DNA of 47,905 bases, from the NCBI RefSeq assembly GCF_000701665.1, contig NZ_JNJN01000017.1, forward strand, positions 1 through 47,905, written 5' to 3'. This DNA is from Agathobaculum desmolans ATCC 43058 (lineage in GTDB: Bacteria > Bacillota > Clostridia > Oscillospirales > Butyricicoccaceae). The notes under the pieces are model-generated. The model did no database searches. It had not been told where the DNA came from and saw nothing but the letters and a program-made list of their open reading frames with translations. Every line of letters begins with the position of its first letter. Within the stretch, counting starts at the first letter, position 1. Below are positions 40,708 to 47,684 of this stretch, piece after piece. Position numbers and translations under genes: made by a program.

Positions 40708-42045
40708 ATGCAGCAGCCGGAAAACAGTGTATACCAAAAACCGGTGACATTGGGCAATATTATGAAGTTCGCGGTGCCGACCATTGCGATGACCGTGTTT
40801 ATGTCCTTTTATACGATGGTGGATGGATTGTTTGTTTCCAACTTGATTGGAACGGAGGCGCTTTCCGCCATCAACCTGACAGCGCCGGTGATCTCGCTGG
40901 TCACAGCAATTTCCACCATGCTGGCAACGGGCGGCAGTGCGGTTATCATGCGCAAAATGGGCGGCGGACGGCAGGAGGAAGCCCGGCAGGATTTTACCGC
41001 GCTGATCATCGTGAATGCGGTTGTGGGATTGGTGATGTGCGGGTTGGGTTACCTGTGTCTGGATCTGATATTCAGCCGCGCAGGTCTGTCCGAAGCGGTT
41101 GCAGCTTACTGCCGCACCTATCTCAGCAGGTATCTGATTTTTACGGTGCCGATCCTGCTGATGAATAATTTTACCCTGTATATGATTGCCGCGGGCAAGT
41201 CGATGCTGTCCATGGTTTGTTCGGTGTCGGGCGGCGTGCTCAATATCGTGCTCGATTATGTGTTCCTGGCTTTGCTGGATACCGGTATCGGCGGCGCGGC
41301 GGTAGCGACCGGGCTGGGGTACTCAGTCACAGCGGTGGTGGGGCTGGTGGTATTTGCCCGCCGGGATGGGCTGCTGCATTTCCAAAAGCCGGTGTTCCGG
41401 CTGGGTGTGCTGCGGGAGGCCGCCGTTAACGGTTCATCCGAGATGGCCACAACGCTGGTGACCGGCATCATCACCCTGCTGTTTAACTGGACCATGCTGC
41501 ACTATGTGGGGGAGGATGGCGTTGCAGCCATTACCATTATCATGTACGTATTGATGTTCGCCAGCTCGCTGTATACCGGTTACTCCTATGGCGTTGCGCC
41601 GATGATCAGCTATTATTATGGGGAACAGAACCATGAAAAGCTGCATCGGCTGGTGCATACCAGCTTGCTGGTGATCGCGGTGATCTCGGTGGCAACGATG
41701 GTGCTTTCCTTTGCGGTAACCGAGCCGTTGGTATCGGTGTTCACCCGTCCGGATCATCCGGTGTATCAGCTGGCGGTGACGGGGAATCGAATCTGTACGG
41801 CTGCACTGGCGTTTATCGGGTTTAATATTTTTGCAAGCGGCCTGTTTACCGCCCTATCCAACGGTGTGGTTTCCGCGGTACTGGCGTTCTCGCGTTCGTT
41901 CGTGTTCATGCTGATCACCATGCTGGCACTGCCTGCCCTGTTCGGCGTAAACGGTATCTGGCTGGCAACGCCTGCGGCAGAGCTGATGGCGCTGGTTCTG
42001 TCGGCGGCAGCATTTTTCCGGTATCGGAAGCGGTACCGGTATTAA
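40708..42045 (+). CDS. MATE family efflux pump
   Basis: The 445-residue membrane protein has 12 predicted helices in two similar halves, as usual for MATE. Marks are GNIMKFAVPTIAMTVFMSFYTMVDGLFVSNLIG near the N-terminus, INLTAPVISLVTAISTMLATGGSAVIM, and the second-half equivalents TLVTGIITLLFNWTMLHYVGEDGVAAI and YSYGVAPMISYYYG. Such pumps export cationic drugs or bile acids in exchange for sodium or protons. ATG 40708 follows GGGAGGATGTT. It forms an operon with the hydrolase. Confidence 0.95.
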   Translation: MQQPENSVYQKPVTLGNIMKFAVPTIAMTVFMSFYTMVDGLFVSNLIGTEALSAINLTAPVISLVTAISTMLATGGSAVIMRKMGGGRQEEARQDFTALIIVNAVVGLVMCGLGYLCLDLIFSRAGLSEAVAAYCRTYLSRYLIFTVPILLMNNFTLYMIAAGKSMLSMVCSVSGGVLNIVLDYVFLALLDTGIGGAAVATGLGYSVTAVVGLVVFARRDGLLHFQKPVFRLGVLREAAVNGSSEMATTLVTGIITLLFNWTMLHYVGEDGVAAITIIMYVLMFASSLYTGYSYGVAPMISYYYGEQNHEKLHRLVHTSLLVIAVISVATMVLSFAVTEPLVSVFTRPDHPVYQLAVTGNRICTAALAFIGFNIFASGLFTALSNGVVSAVLAFSRSFVFMLITMLALPALFGVNGIWLATPAAELMALVLSAAAFFRYRKRYRY

Positions 42046-42065
42046 GCGCGGCAGCGTGCACAAAG

Positions 42066-42118
42066 CAATATTTGCGGCATAAATGCAGAAAAAGTCAGGA
42101 TATATGCCTGACTTTTTC
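42066..42118 (-). repeat. Partial copy (E5) of the multi-hairpin repeat, acting as terminator
   Basis: The stretch matches, on the minus strand, the fourth and fifth hairpins of copy E2: ATTTGC, then AAATGCA, then the stem GAAAAAGTCAGG (42088-42099) with its 12-bp complement at 42107-42118. It serves as the bidirectional terminator of the convergent MATE and ZIP genes, four bases before the ZIP stop. Confidence 0.7.
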
Positions 42119-42122
42119 TCGT

Positions 42123-42917
42123 TTATCCCAGTGCAACATCCAAAATCATCATCACCAGAAAACCGGCCATTACGCCAAGCGTACCGGTATGAGAGTGTTC
42201 GCCGAGGTGGGCAGCGGGAATCAACTCCTCAACCACCACATACAGCATCGCACCGGCTGCTGCGGACAGCAGCCATGGCATGACCGGGGTGAGCTGAGCC
42301 GCTGCCAGCACAACCAGTACGCCAAAAATAGGCTCCACCAGACCGCTGGCAGCACCGCGCAAAAAGGCGCGCGGGCGGGACAGCCCCTCCTGACACAGCG
42401 GCAGTGAAACCGCTGCCCCCTCGGGAAAGTTCTGTATGCCGATGCCGAGGGCAAGCGCACCGGCAGCAGCCAGCAGGCCGGTGTCTCCGCTGTGCTGTGC
42501 TGCGCGGGCAAAGGACAGGCCGACCGCCATCCCTTCCGGAATATTGTGCAGTGTGACAGCCAGCACCAGCAGTGTAGTGCGCCGCAGCGAGCTGGGCAAA
42601 CCCTCGGCTTGTGCCGCGCCGCTGTGCAGATGAGGGAGCAGACCGTCGAGCAGCAGCATCAGTGCAATGCCCAGCACCAGCCCGCCGGCAGCCGGAAGCC
42701 AGCCGGTCAAACCGGCGGCTTCTGCCTCTTCGATGGCGGGGATCAGCAGGCTCCACACCGAGGCGGCGATCATCACACCGGCCGCAAAACCGAGAAAAAT
42801 CTGCTGCATCTGTGTGCCGGCGCGGCGCCGAACAAAAAATACCATGGCAGAGCCGAGCGCGGTCATCAAAAAAGTGAAGCCGGTGCCGACTGCTGCCCAA
42901 AGCAAAGCTTGTTTCAT
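42123..42917 (-). CDS. ZIP family metal transporter
   Basis: The 264-residue protein has eight predicted helices. The two metal-site helices carry TLHNIPEGMAVGLSF and GIQNFPEGAAVSLPL, the signature of the ZupT/ZIP group, in which His, Asn and Glu bind zinc, iron or manganese. A charged cytosolic stretch with HLHSGAAQAEG is the usual variable loop. ATG 42917 follows AGGAGGTCTTTTG. A consensus promoter (TTGACA, 17 bp, TATAAT) with a DtxR-like dyad is upstream, so iron or manganese is the likely substrate. Confidence 0.93.
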   Translation of the reverse strand: MKQALLWAAVGTGFTFLMTALGSAMVFFVRRRAGTQMQQIFLGFAAGVMIAASVWSLLIPAIEEAEAAGLTGWLPAAGGLVLGIALMLLLDGLLPHLHSGAAQAEGLPSSLRRTTLLVLAVTLHNIPEGMAVGLSFARAAQHSGDTGLLAAAGALALGIGIQNFPEGAAVSLPLCQEGLSRPRAFLRGAASGLVEPIFGVLVVLAAAQLTPVMPWLLSAAAGAMLYVVVEELIPAAHLGEHSHTGTLGVMAGFLVMMILDVALG

Positions 42918-42957
42918 CAAAAGACCTCCTGCATAGGGAAAAAATCCGGGACAAGGG

Positions 42958-43018
42958 TTGACAACTCGGTTAGCCTATGCTAATTATATATTATAAGGGT
43001 ATATAATTGTGGTGTCAA
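42958..43018. promoter_or_regulatory. ZIP gene promoter with DtxR-like operator
   Basis: On the minus strand TTGACA (43018-43013), a 17-bp spacer and TATAAT (42995-42990), perfect consensus. Just past the -10, TTAGCCTATGCTAA (42970-42983) is a dyad with arms TTAGC and GCTAA, like the core of DtxR/IdeR boxes. A weaker plus-strand promoter, TTGACA (42958-42963) with TAATTA (42981-42986), also spans the dyad. Confidence 0.7.
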
Positions 43019-43030
43019 GCGGAGACAGGG

Positions 43031-43059
43031 ATGACAGACCTGATTGTCTGTGCTACAAT
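43031..43059 (+). promoter_or_regulatory. Promoter of the DUF3783-ogg-trxA operon
   Basis: ATGACA (43031-43036), a 17-bp spacer and TACAAT (43054-43059), about 50 bp before the first start. Confidence 0.65.
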
Positions 43060-43112
43060 ACCGATAGAGGGCGGCACACCGCCCAATCCAACAGGATAAG
43101 GAGGGGGCCGAT

Positions 43113-43490
43113 ATGCCGGTATCCCGTGAAACAGTGTTATATTACGACCCAAAGGGCGGCGGGCGGACCACAGCGCTCAAATCCATTCTGGTGCGGATGG
43201 GGGCGCGTATCCGCAATGTTGCGCCGGACGCAGTGGGGCAGACCGTGGGCTTTCTGCTGGGCCGGAAAGGGTTCGATGTGCGGGAACAGCCGGAAACGCC
43301 GGTGTTGGCGGAGCCGGTGCTGGTGATGGACGGCTTCACTGATAAACGGCTGGAGATTCTGCTGCGTGAAATGCGGCAGCATGGGGTATCCGTGCCGTAT
43401 AAGGCGGTTGTGACCGAGACCAATCTGGGATGGCTGTTCCATCAGCTTTATGAAGAGCTGGCTGCGGAGCATGAGGCGATGCGTCCATGA
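43113..43490 (+). CDS. DUF3783 family protein
   Basis: The 125-residue protein has the layout of DUF3783: an N-terminal strand-helix unit (VLYYDPKGGGRTTALKSILVRMGARIR), the stretch VGQTVGFLLGRKGF, the conserved LVMDGFTDKRLEILLREMRQHGVSVPYKAVVTETNLGWLFHQLYEEL. No enzyme is known. The gene starts after AAGGAGGGGGCCGAT. The OGG gene overlaps its end by 4 bp, so it belongs to that operon, perhaps with a role in repair or redox stress. Confidence 0.85.
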   Translation: MPVSRETVLYYDPKGGGRTTALKSILVRMGARIRNVAPDAVGQTVGFLLGRKGFDVREQPETPVLAEPVLVMDGFTDKRLEILLREMRQHGVSVPYKAVVTETNLGWLFHQLYEELAAEHEAMRP

Positions 43491-44296
43491 CCGAGCAGGT
43501 GCTTGCGGATTTTGATATCGGGCAAATCGCACGATCGGGACAGTGCTTCCGCTTCCGCCCGCTGGCGGAGGGACGGTATGCCCTGGTTGCAGGCGGACGG
43601 TATATAGAGATCGTACAGCGTGGGCAGATGGTAGGATTCGAATGCACAGAAGCAGAGTTCGAAACAGTGTGGCGGCCGTATTTCGATTTGGATGCAGATT
43701 ACGGACATTACAAGCAGGCAGTGGCCAAACGGGATGCGTATTTGCAGGCTGCCGTTCATGTGGGCAGCGGTCTGCGTATCCTGCGGCAGGAGCTGTGGGA
43801 AACGATAGTATGTTTTATCATTTCCCAACAGAACCATATCGGACGCATCACGAAATGTGTGGAAAACTTGTGTACCCTTTTTGGCGAAACCTGTTATAAT
43901 AAGCATGGAGAGGTATATCATGCCTTTCCCACAGCGGAACGGCTGGCGGGCTGCACGGCGGAAGATCTGGCGCCAATCCGTTTGGGGTATCGTGCGAAGT
44001 ACATTGCGGCAGCGGCCCGGCAGGTCGCCGCGGGCGAGGTGGATCTGGATGCTGTGCGCGGCATGAAATACACCGCTGCACGGGCGGAGCTGATGCGGCT
44101 GACCGGCGTGGGCGTCAAGGTGGCGGAATGCATCTGCCTGTTTGCGCTGCACCACATTGATGCGTTTCCGGTTGATACGCATATCCGGCAGATGCTCGAC
44201 GCGCATTATCCCAAGGGGTTCCCGATGCGTCGGTATAAAGGCTTTGCGGGTGTGATGCAGCAATATGCATTTTATTATGAATTGATGACAAACTAA
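43487..44296 (+). CDS. ogg: 8-oxoguanine DNA glycosylase/AP lyase (OGG1 type)
   Basis: The 269-residue protein removes oxidised guanine and nicks the strand. The N-terminal OGG domain (about 1-100) has DIGQIARSGQCFRFRPL; the HhH-GPD part (about 100-269) has ETIVCFIISQQNHIGRI, LPTAERLAG-type segments, the hairpin LTGVGVKVAECICLFAL with the catalytic lysine, and IDAFPVDTHIRQML with the conserved aspartate. ATG 43487 overlaps the DUF3783 stop (ATGA). trxA follows after 18 bp with its own site. Confidence 0.94.
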   Translation: MTEQVLADFDIGQIARSGQCFRFRPLAEGRYALVAGGRYIEIVQRGQMVGFECTEAEFETVWRPYFDLDADYGHYKQAVAKRDAYLQAAVHVGSGLRILRQELWETIVCFIISQQNHIGRITKCVENLCTLFGETCYNKHGEVYHAFPTAERLAGCTAEDLAPIRLGYRAKYIAAAARQVAAGEVDLDAVRGMKYTAARAELMRLTGVGVKVAECICLFALHHIDAFPVDTHIRQMLDAHYPKGFPMRRYKGFAGVMQQYAFYYELMTN

Positions 44297-44314
44297 TATA
44301 AAGGAGTGTTTGCT

Positions 44315-44620
44315 ATGGCAGTTCTTACAATCACGATGGATAATTTCCAAAGCGAGGTCATGCAGTCGGACAAGCCCGTGCTGCTGGATTTTTGGGCAAG
44401 CTGGTGCGGTCCCTGCCGCATGGTTTCGCCGATCGTGGATGAGATTGCGGACGAACGCGATGATATCAAGGTCGGCAAGATCAATGTGGATGAGCAGCCC
44501 GCGCTGGCGCAGCAGTTTGGTGTGATGAGTATTCCGACATTGGTCGTTATGCGGGAAGGTGCGGTCGTCAATAAGGCGGTCGGCGCTATGCCCAAGGCGC
44601 AGATACTGTCGCTGCTGTAA
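44315..44620 (+). CDS. trxA: Thioredoxin
   Basis: The 101-residue protein is a full thioredoxin: LLDFWASWCGPCRMVSPIVDEIA with the WCGPC active site, DDIKVGKINVDEQPALAQQFGVMSIPTLVVMREG with the cis-proline. It reduces protein disulfides in the cytosol. ATG 44315 follows AAGGAGTGTTTGCT. It ends the DUF3783-ogg operon at the hairpin 44629-44656. A thioredoxin reductase homologue is convergent at 44789. Confidence 0.98.
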   Translation: MAVLTITMDNFQSEVMQSDKPVLLDFWASWCGPCRMVSPIVDEIADERDDIKVGKINVDEQPALAQQFGVMSIPTLVVMREGAVVNKAVGAMPKAQILSLL

Positions 44621-44628
44621 GGAAAAGA

Positions 44629-44750
44629 AAAAAAGTTCCCCTAAGGGAACTTTTTTCTTCCGCGTTTGGCAAGCTCCAAACATAGATTGTCGATTGTCGG
44701 AAAACGAAGCTTTTAGACAGGCGCAAGGTCAGGCATATATACCTGACCTT
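44629..44750 (-). repeat. Partial copy (E3) of the multi-hairpin repeat with terminators
   Basis: On the minus strand 44720-44629 matches the first three hairpins of copy E2: GTCTAAAAGCTTCGTTTTCCGAC, then TATGTTTGG and CCAAAC, then AAAAAAGTTCCC with GGGAACTTTTTT. The last stem (44629-44656) is the trxA terminator. GATTGTC is doubled within it (44685-44698). A second terminator stem, AAGGTCAGG (44725-44733) with CCTGACCTT (44742-44750), lies beyond. It sits between convergent trxA and the reductase gene. Confidence 0.75.
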
Positions 44751-44788
44751 TTTTCGTTTACGGCAGGATGCAGTTGACTGCCACGGTG

Positions 44789-45646
44789 CTATGTACGGAT
44801 AAACTTGACGGCACGGAGCGCGGCCTGCGCACCGTCCGCCACAGCCTTGGCAACCTGAAGCAAACCGCCGGTGCAGTCGCCTGCGGCAAATAAGCCGGGC
44901 ACGGCGGTTGCGCCGTCCGCATCGGTTACAATTTTTCCGTTTTCGGTTTGTGCACCCAGCTTGCGGGCAAAATCGCCGCTGCCGGCGGTGCCGTAGGCGA
45001 TAAAGACCCCGTCTACCGGCAGGGGAGCGCCGTCTGCAAAGTCGATCTGTGTCACTTTATCTGTGCCGGTAATGGCGGCAACCGGACGGGGATCGAGCTG
45101 CAGTCCGTCCGGCAGGGACGCGGGTGCAGTGCTGCCGTTGGTCAGCAGGGTGACCGAAGCAGCTACCGGCAGCAGCACGCGCGCTTCCTCCAGCGCATAT
45201 TCGCCTTGACCAAGTACGGCGACGGCCTTGCCGCGGTAGAAGAAAGCATCGCACACCGCACAGTAGCTCACGCCGCGCCCTTCCAGCTCGGCAATGCCCG
45301 GCAGCTTGGGGGCGGAACGCGGTGCACCGGTGGCAAGGATGACAGCATCTGCTTCGTAAGTACCCGCCGTGGTTCTGACGGAAAAGCCCTGCGCCGCATA
45401 TTCGATGCCGGTCACTTCGGTCTGCACCAGTGCAGCGCCCAAACGTGCGGCCTGTGCTTGGCCTTGTGCCAGCAGCTCGGCGCCGCTGAGCGGCTGGGGG
45501 AAGCCGAAGTAGTTTTCGATGCGATCGGTTTTGGCAAGCGCGCCACCGTCCTGATAAAGGACGGTGGTCGGTACATTGGCGCGGGCCGCATAAATCGCAG
45601 CGCTCAGTCCGGCCGGTCCGCCGCCGATGATGACAATAGAAGGCAT
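44789..45646 (-). CDS. trxB: Thioredoxin reductase-like flavoprotein without the usual NADPH motif
   Basis: The 285-residue protein has the FAD site IVIIGGGPAGLSAAIYAAR and ILATGAPRSAPKLPG, the active-site CAVC (C129, C132 in SYCAVCDAFFY), and the end VPGLFAAGDCTGGLLQVAKAVADGAQAA. In NADPH enzymes the second nucleotide site is GxGxxA followed by HRRxxxR. Here it reads GQGEYALEEA, and no HRR segment follows. Ferredoxin- or flavodoxin-dependent reductases of clostridia show such loss, so this may be one of them. The start follows AAGGAGAACCAATC. It is the last gene of the operon with the transaminase. Confidence 0.88.
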   Translation of the reverse strand: MPSIVIIGGGPAGLSAAIYAARANVPTTVLYQDGGALAKTDRIENYFGFPQPLSGAELLAQGQAQAARLGAALVQTEVTGIEYAAQGFSVRTTAGTYEADAVILATGAPRSAPKLPGIAELEGRGVSYCAVCDAFFYRGKAVAVLGQGEYALEEARVLLPVAASVTLLTNGSTAPASLPDGLQLDPRPVAAITGTDKVTQIDFADGAPLPVDGVFIAYGTAGSGDFARKLGAQTENGKIVTDADGATAVPGLFAAGDCTGGLLQVAKAVADGAQAALRAVKFIRT

Positions 45647-45669
45647 GATTGGTTCTCCTTTTGGTGGGG

Positions 45670-46512
45670 TCAGCCCATTTCGGCTGTGAACTTTTCCTGA
45701 TAGGCCTGCTGGAGCCGGTGCAGCAGCGCAGGGTCCTTGCCGCCGATGGGCTGTCCGTCCAGCGCACAGGCAGGCACACAGTGCGAGCCGGTGGATAGGA
45801 TGAGAACTTCATCCGCATTTTTCAGTTCGTCCACGGTAAAAGGCGCGATGCGCACCGGGATACCCAACTGATCGCATAGCTGCAGGCAGTGCAGGCGGGT
45901 CACGCTGGGCAGGATCAGCTCGTCCGCCGGCGGGGTGCAGAATACGCCGTCCTTCAGGATGGCAAGGCCGGAATGCGCGCCTTCGGTTACCCGGTCGCCG
46001 CGGTGATAGACGACCTCTTCGCAGCCGGCTTCGGCAGCCTGCTGCAGCGCCATCACATTGGGCACCAGATTGAGGGTTTTGATGTTGCAGTGGAAAAAGC
46101 GCGTATCCTCCATGGAGAGCAGACGCATGGGCTTGTCCACCGGATCAAGGCCGGCCGGTTCCACAAAGGCCATCAGGCTGGGCTTAACATCCTGCGGGAA
46201 GGTGTGGCGGCGGTGTGCATTGCCGCGTGTGACCTGCCAGTAAAGGACATGGATGCCGTCGCCATCGACTTTTTGACATAAGTTGAGCAGCAGCGCGGCA
46301 AATGCGTCCCTTTCCAGCGGCGGCGCGATGCGCAGCAGGGAAAGGCTGCTGTAAAAGCGGTCGAGGTGGTCGGACAGTGCAAAAATGCGTCCGCCGCGGA
46401 CAATGGCGGCTTCATACACGCCGTCTCCGAAATAAAAGCCGCGGTCGGTGACCGGCGCTTTCACCTCGTCGATCGGGCCGATCTGCCCGTTGTAATATGC
46501 GATATCTTTCAT
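45670..46512 (-). CDS. dat: D-amino acid (D-alanine) aminotransferase, class IV
   Basis: The 280-residue PLP enzyme interconverts D-amino acids, mainly D-alanine and D-glutamate for wall synthesis. Fold-type IV marks are DRGFYFGDGVYEAAIVRGG, the lysine in CNIKTLNLVPNVMALQQA that binds PLP, and RVTEGAHSGLAILKDGVFCTPP. The CNIKTLNLVPNV form is closer to D-alanine transaminase than to IlvE or PabC. ATG 46512 follows CTGGAGGTTTACCGAGC. The reductase-like gene starts 23 bp downstream; a small membrane protein precedes it by 30 bp. Confidence 0.9.
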   Translation of the reverse strand: MKDIAYYNGQIGPIDEVKAPVTDRGFYFGDGVYEAAIVRGGRIFALSDHLDRFYSSLSLLRIAPPLERDAFAALLLNLCQKVDGDGIHVLYWQVTRGNAHRRHTFPQDVKPSLMAFVEPAGLDPVDKPMRLLSMEDTRFFHCNIKTLNLVPNVMALQQAAEAGCEEVVYHRGDRVTEGAHSGLAILKDGVFCTPPADELILPSVTRLHCLQLCDQLGIPVRIAPFTVDELKNADEVLILSTGSHCVPACALDGQPIGGKDPALLHRLQQAYQEKFTAEMG

Positions 46513-46542
46513 GCTCGGTAAACCTCCAGTTTAGGTGTTTGG

Positions 46543-46668
46543 TTAGTGCAGGGTAGCGAGCATAGCAGAAAACGGACCGCCTGCGATCGCGTCGGCGATC
46601 AGCACTCCGGCGATCAGGATCGCGGCTGCAATAAACATAGCGCCGATCAAAAATTGATATGCTTGCAT
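46543..46668 (-). CDS. Small single-pass membrane protein of 41 residues
   Basis: ATG 46668 follows AAGGAGGCAGTCCC. The sequence is MQAYQFLIGAMFIAAAILIA and onward; residues 4-30 are one hydrophobic helix. It has a good promoter (46700-46728) and is followed by dat after 30 bp without terminator, so it is the first gene of that operon. No family is known to me. Confidence 0.7.
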   Translation of the reverse strand: MQAYQFLIGAMFIAAAILIAGVLIADAIAGGPFSAMLATLH

Positions 46669-46699
46669 GGGACTGCCTCCTTCATTATTCTGTAAGAAC

Positions 46700-46750
46700 A
46701 GTATAGCGGTTTCGGGCGGGCTTTGCAAGCGGCGGAAAATGTGATAGAAT
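46700..46750. promoter_or_regulatory. Divergent promoters that share one -35 box
   Basis: The palindrome TTGCAA at 46723-46728 can serve both ways. To the left (minus) it has a 17-bp spacer and TATACT (46705-46700) for the small membrane protein-dat-trxB unit. To the right (plus) it has a 16-bp spacer and TAGAAT (46745-46750) for queH. Only one polymerase could use it at a time. Confidence 0.65.
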
Positions 46751-46773
46751 ATCCGACAGGAGAGTGATTTTGT

Positions 46774-47355
46774 ATGAAAACACTACTGCACATCTGTTGT
46801 GCGCCATGCTCGATCGCCTGTATCGACACGCTGCGGCAGGAGGGCATTGAACCGGTGGGCTTTTGGTTTAATCCGAATATCCATCCGTTCACCGAATATA
46901 AAATGCGTAAAAATACGCTGGTGGAGTATGCGAAGAGCATAGATCTTAAGCTGGAGATCGAAAATGAATACGGTTTGCGGCGGTTTATTCAAGGCGTATA
47001 TCCGAATTTTGATAACCGGTGCACATTTTGCTATGATCTGCGGTTTGATGCAACCGCGCGCTATGCGGCGGAGCATGGGTTTGATCAGTTTACTTCGACA
47101 CTGTTTGTCAGCCCGTATCAAAACCACGAACTGATGCGCCGCGCTGCGGAGCGGGCAGCCGAAAAGTATGGCGTGACCTATCTGCACCGTGATTTTTCGC
47201 CCCGTTTTCGGGAAGGACAGGAGAAAGCACGGGAACTGGGGCTGTATATGCAGAAGTATTGCGGCTGCGTCTTTTCGGAAGAGGATCGCTATAAAAAACG
47301 GAAAAAGAAAAAGCCTGATGAGAACACTTTACAAAACGCAGGAGAAATGGTATAA
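46774..47355 (+). CDS. queH: Epoxyqueuosine reductase QueH
   Basis: The 193-residue protein reduces epoxyqueuosine to queuosine in tRNA, and is unrelated to QueG. It has LLHICCAPCSIACID with the paired cysteines, GFWFNPNIHPFTEY, NRCTFCYDLR and YCGCVFSEEDRY, giving the cysteine set for an iron-sulfur cluster and an added metal. The C-terminus is lysine-rich (KKRKKKK), which may aid tRNA binding. ATG 46774 lies 24 bp after the -10. The last 28 bases hold the tRNA promoter. Confidence 0.95.
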   Translation: MKTLLHICCAPCSIACIDTLRQEGIEPVGFWFNPNIHPFTEYKMRKNTLVEYAKSIDLKLEIENEYGLRRFIQGVYPNFDNRCTFCYDLRFDATARYAAEHGFDQFTSTLFVSPYQNHELMRRAAERAAEKYGVTYLHRDFSPRFREGQEKARELGLYMQKYCGCVFSEEDRYKKRKKKKPDENTLQNAGEMV

Positions 47356-47356
47356 T
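47328..47356 (+). promoter_or_regulatory. Promoter of tRNA-Arg
   Basis: TTTACA (47328-47333), a 17-bp spacer and TATAAT (47351-47356). It lies inside the last codons of queH. Confidence 0.85.
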
Positions 47357-47369
47357 ACTATTTGTACCC

Positions 47370-47446
47370 GCGCCCGTAGCTCAGCTGGATAGAGCGTTGG
47401 ACTCCGACTCCAAAGGCCGTGCGTTCGAATCGCATCGGGCGTACCA
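47370..47446 (+). tRNA. tRNA-Arg (anticodon CCG), reads CGG
   Basis: The 77-base gene folds as a cloverleaf. Acceptor arms are GCGCCCG and CGGGCGT (with one G-U pair), the D arm is in GCTCAGCTGGATAGAGC, the anticodon stem is TTGGA/TCCAA around loop CTCCGAC (anticodon CCG), and the T arm is GTGCGTTCGAATCGCAT. CCA is encoded (47444-47446). It has its own promoter and terminator. Confidence 0.97.
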
Positions 47447-47452
47447 AATTAA

Positions 47453-47484
47453 GCCGCTGTTTCGTTTGAAACGGCGGCTTTTTT
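47453..47484 (+). terminator. Intrinsic terminator of tRNA-Arg
   Basis: GCCGCTGTTTC (47453-47463) pairs with GAAACGGCGGC (47468-47478), one G-U pair, then six T residues. The 47485-47629 stretch after it shows no gene or clear structure. Confidence 0.9.
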
Positions 47485-47629
47485 GTAACTTTTTTGATAT
47501 TGGAAACCGAAACGAAAAGTTAGCGTTTTTTGCGGCATCTATTGAAGTACCGAAAAGGTGCATAACCGGAGCGGTGAGAGACCCGTTCAAACACAAAAAG
47601 CAAGGCTGCCGCCTGTAAAACATGATATG

Positions 47630-47679
47630 ATCCTCCTAAAGTAGACCATGGAAAAAACCAAAATCTACTTTAGGAGGAT
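47630..47679 (+). promoter_or_regulatory. Hairpin that hides the ribosome site of the transposase
   Basis: Perfect 16-bp arms ATCCTCCTAAAGTAGA (47630-47645) and complement (47664-47679). The ribosome site TAGGAGG lies in the second arm, 6 bp before the start. Folding would block translation on transcripts that start upstream. A similar design is seen in the IS at the other window end. Confidence 0.8.
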
Positions 47680-47684
47680 TTTTT

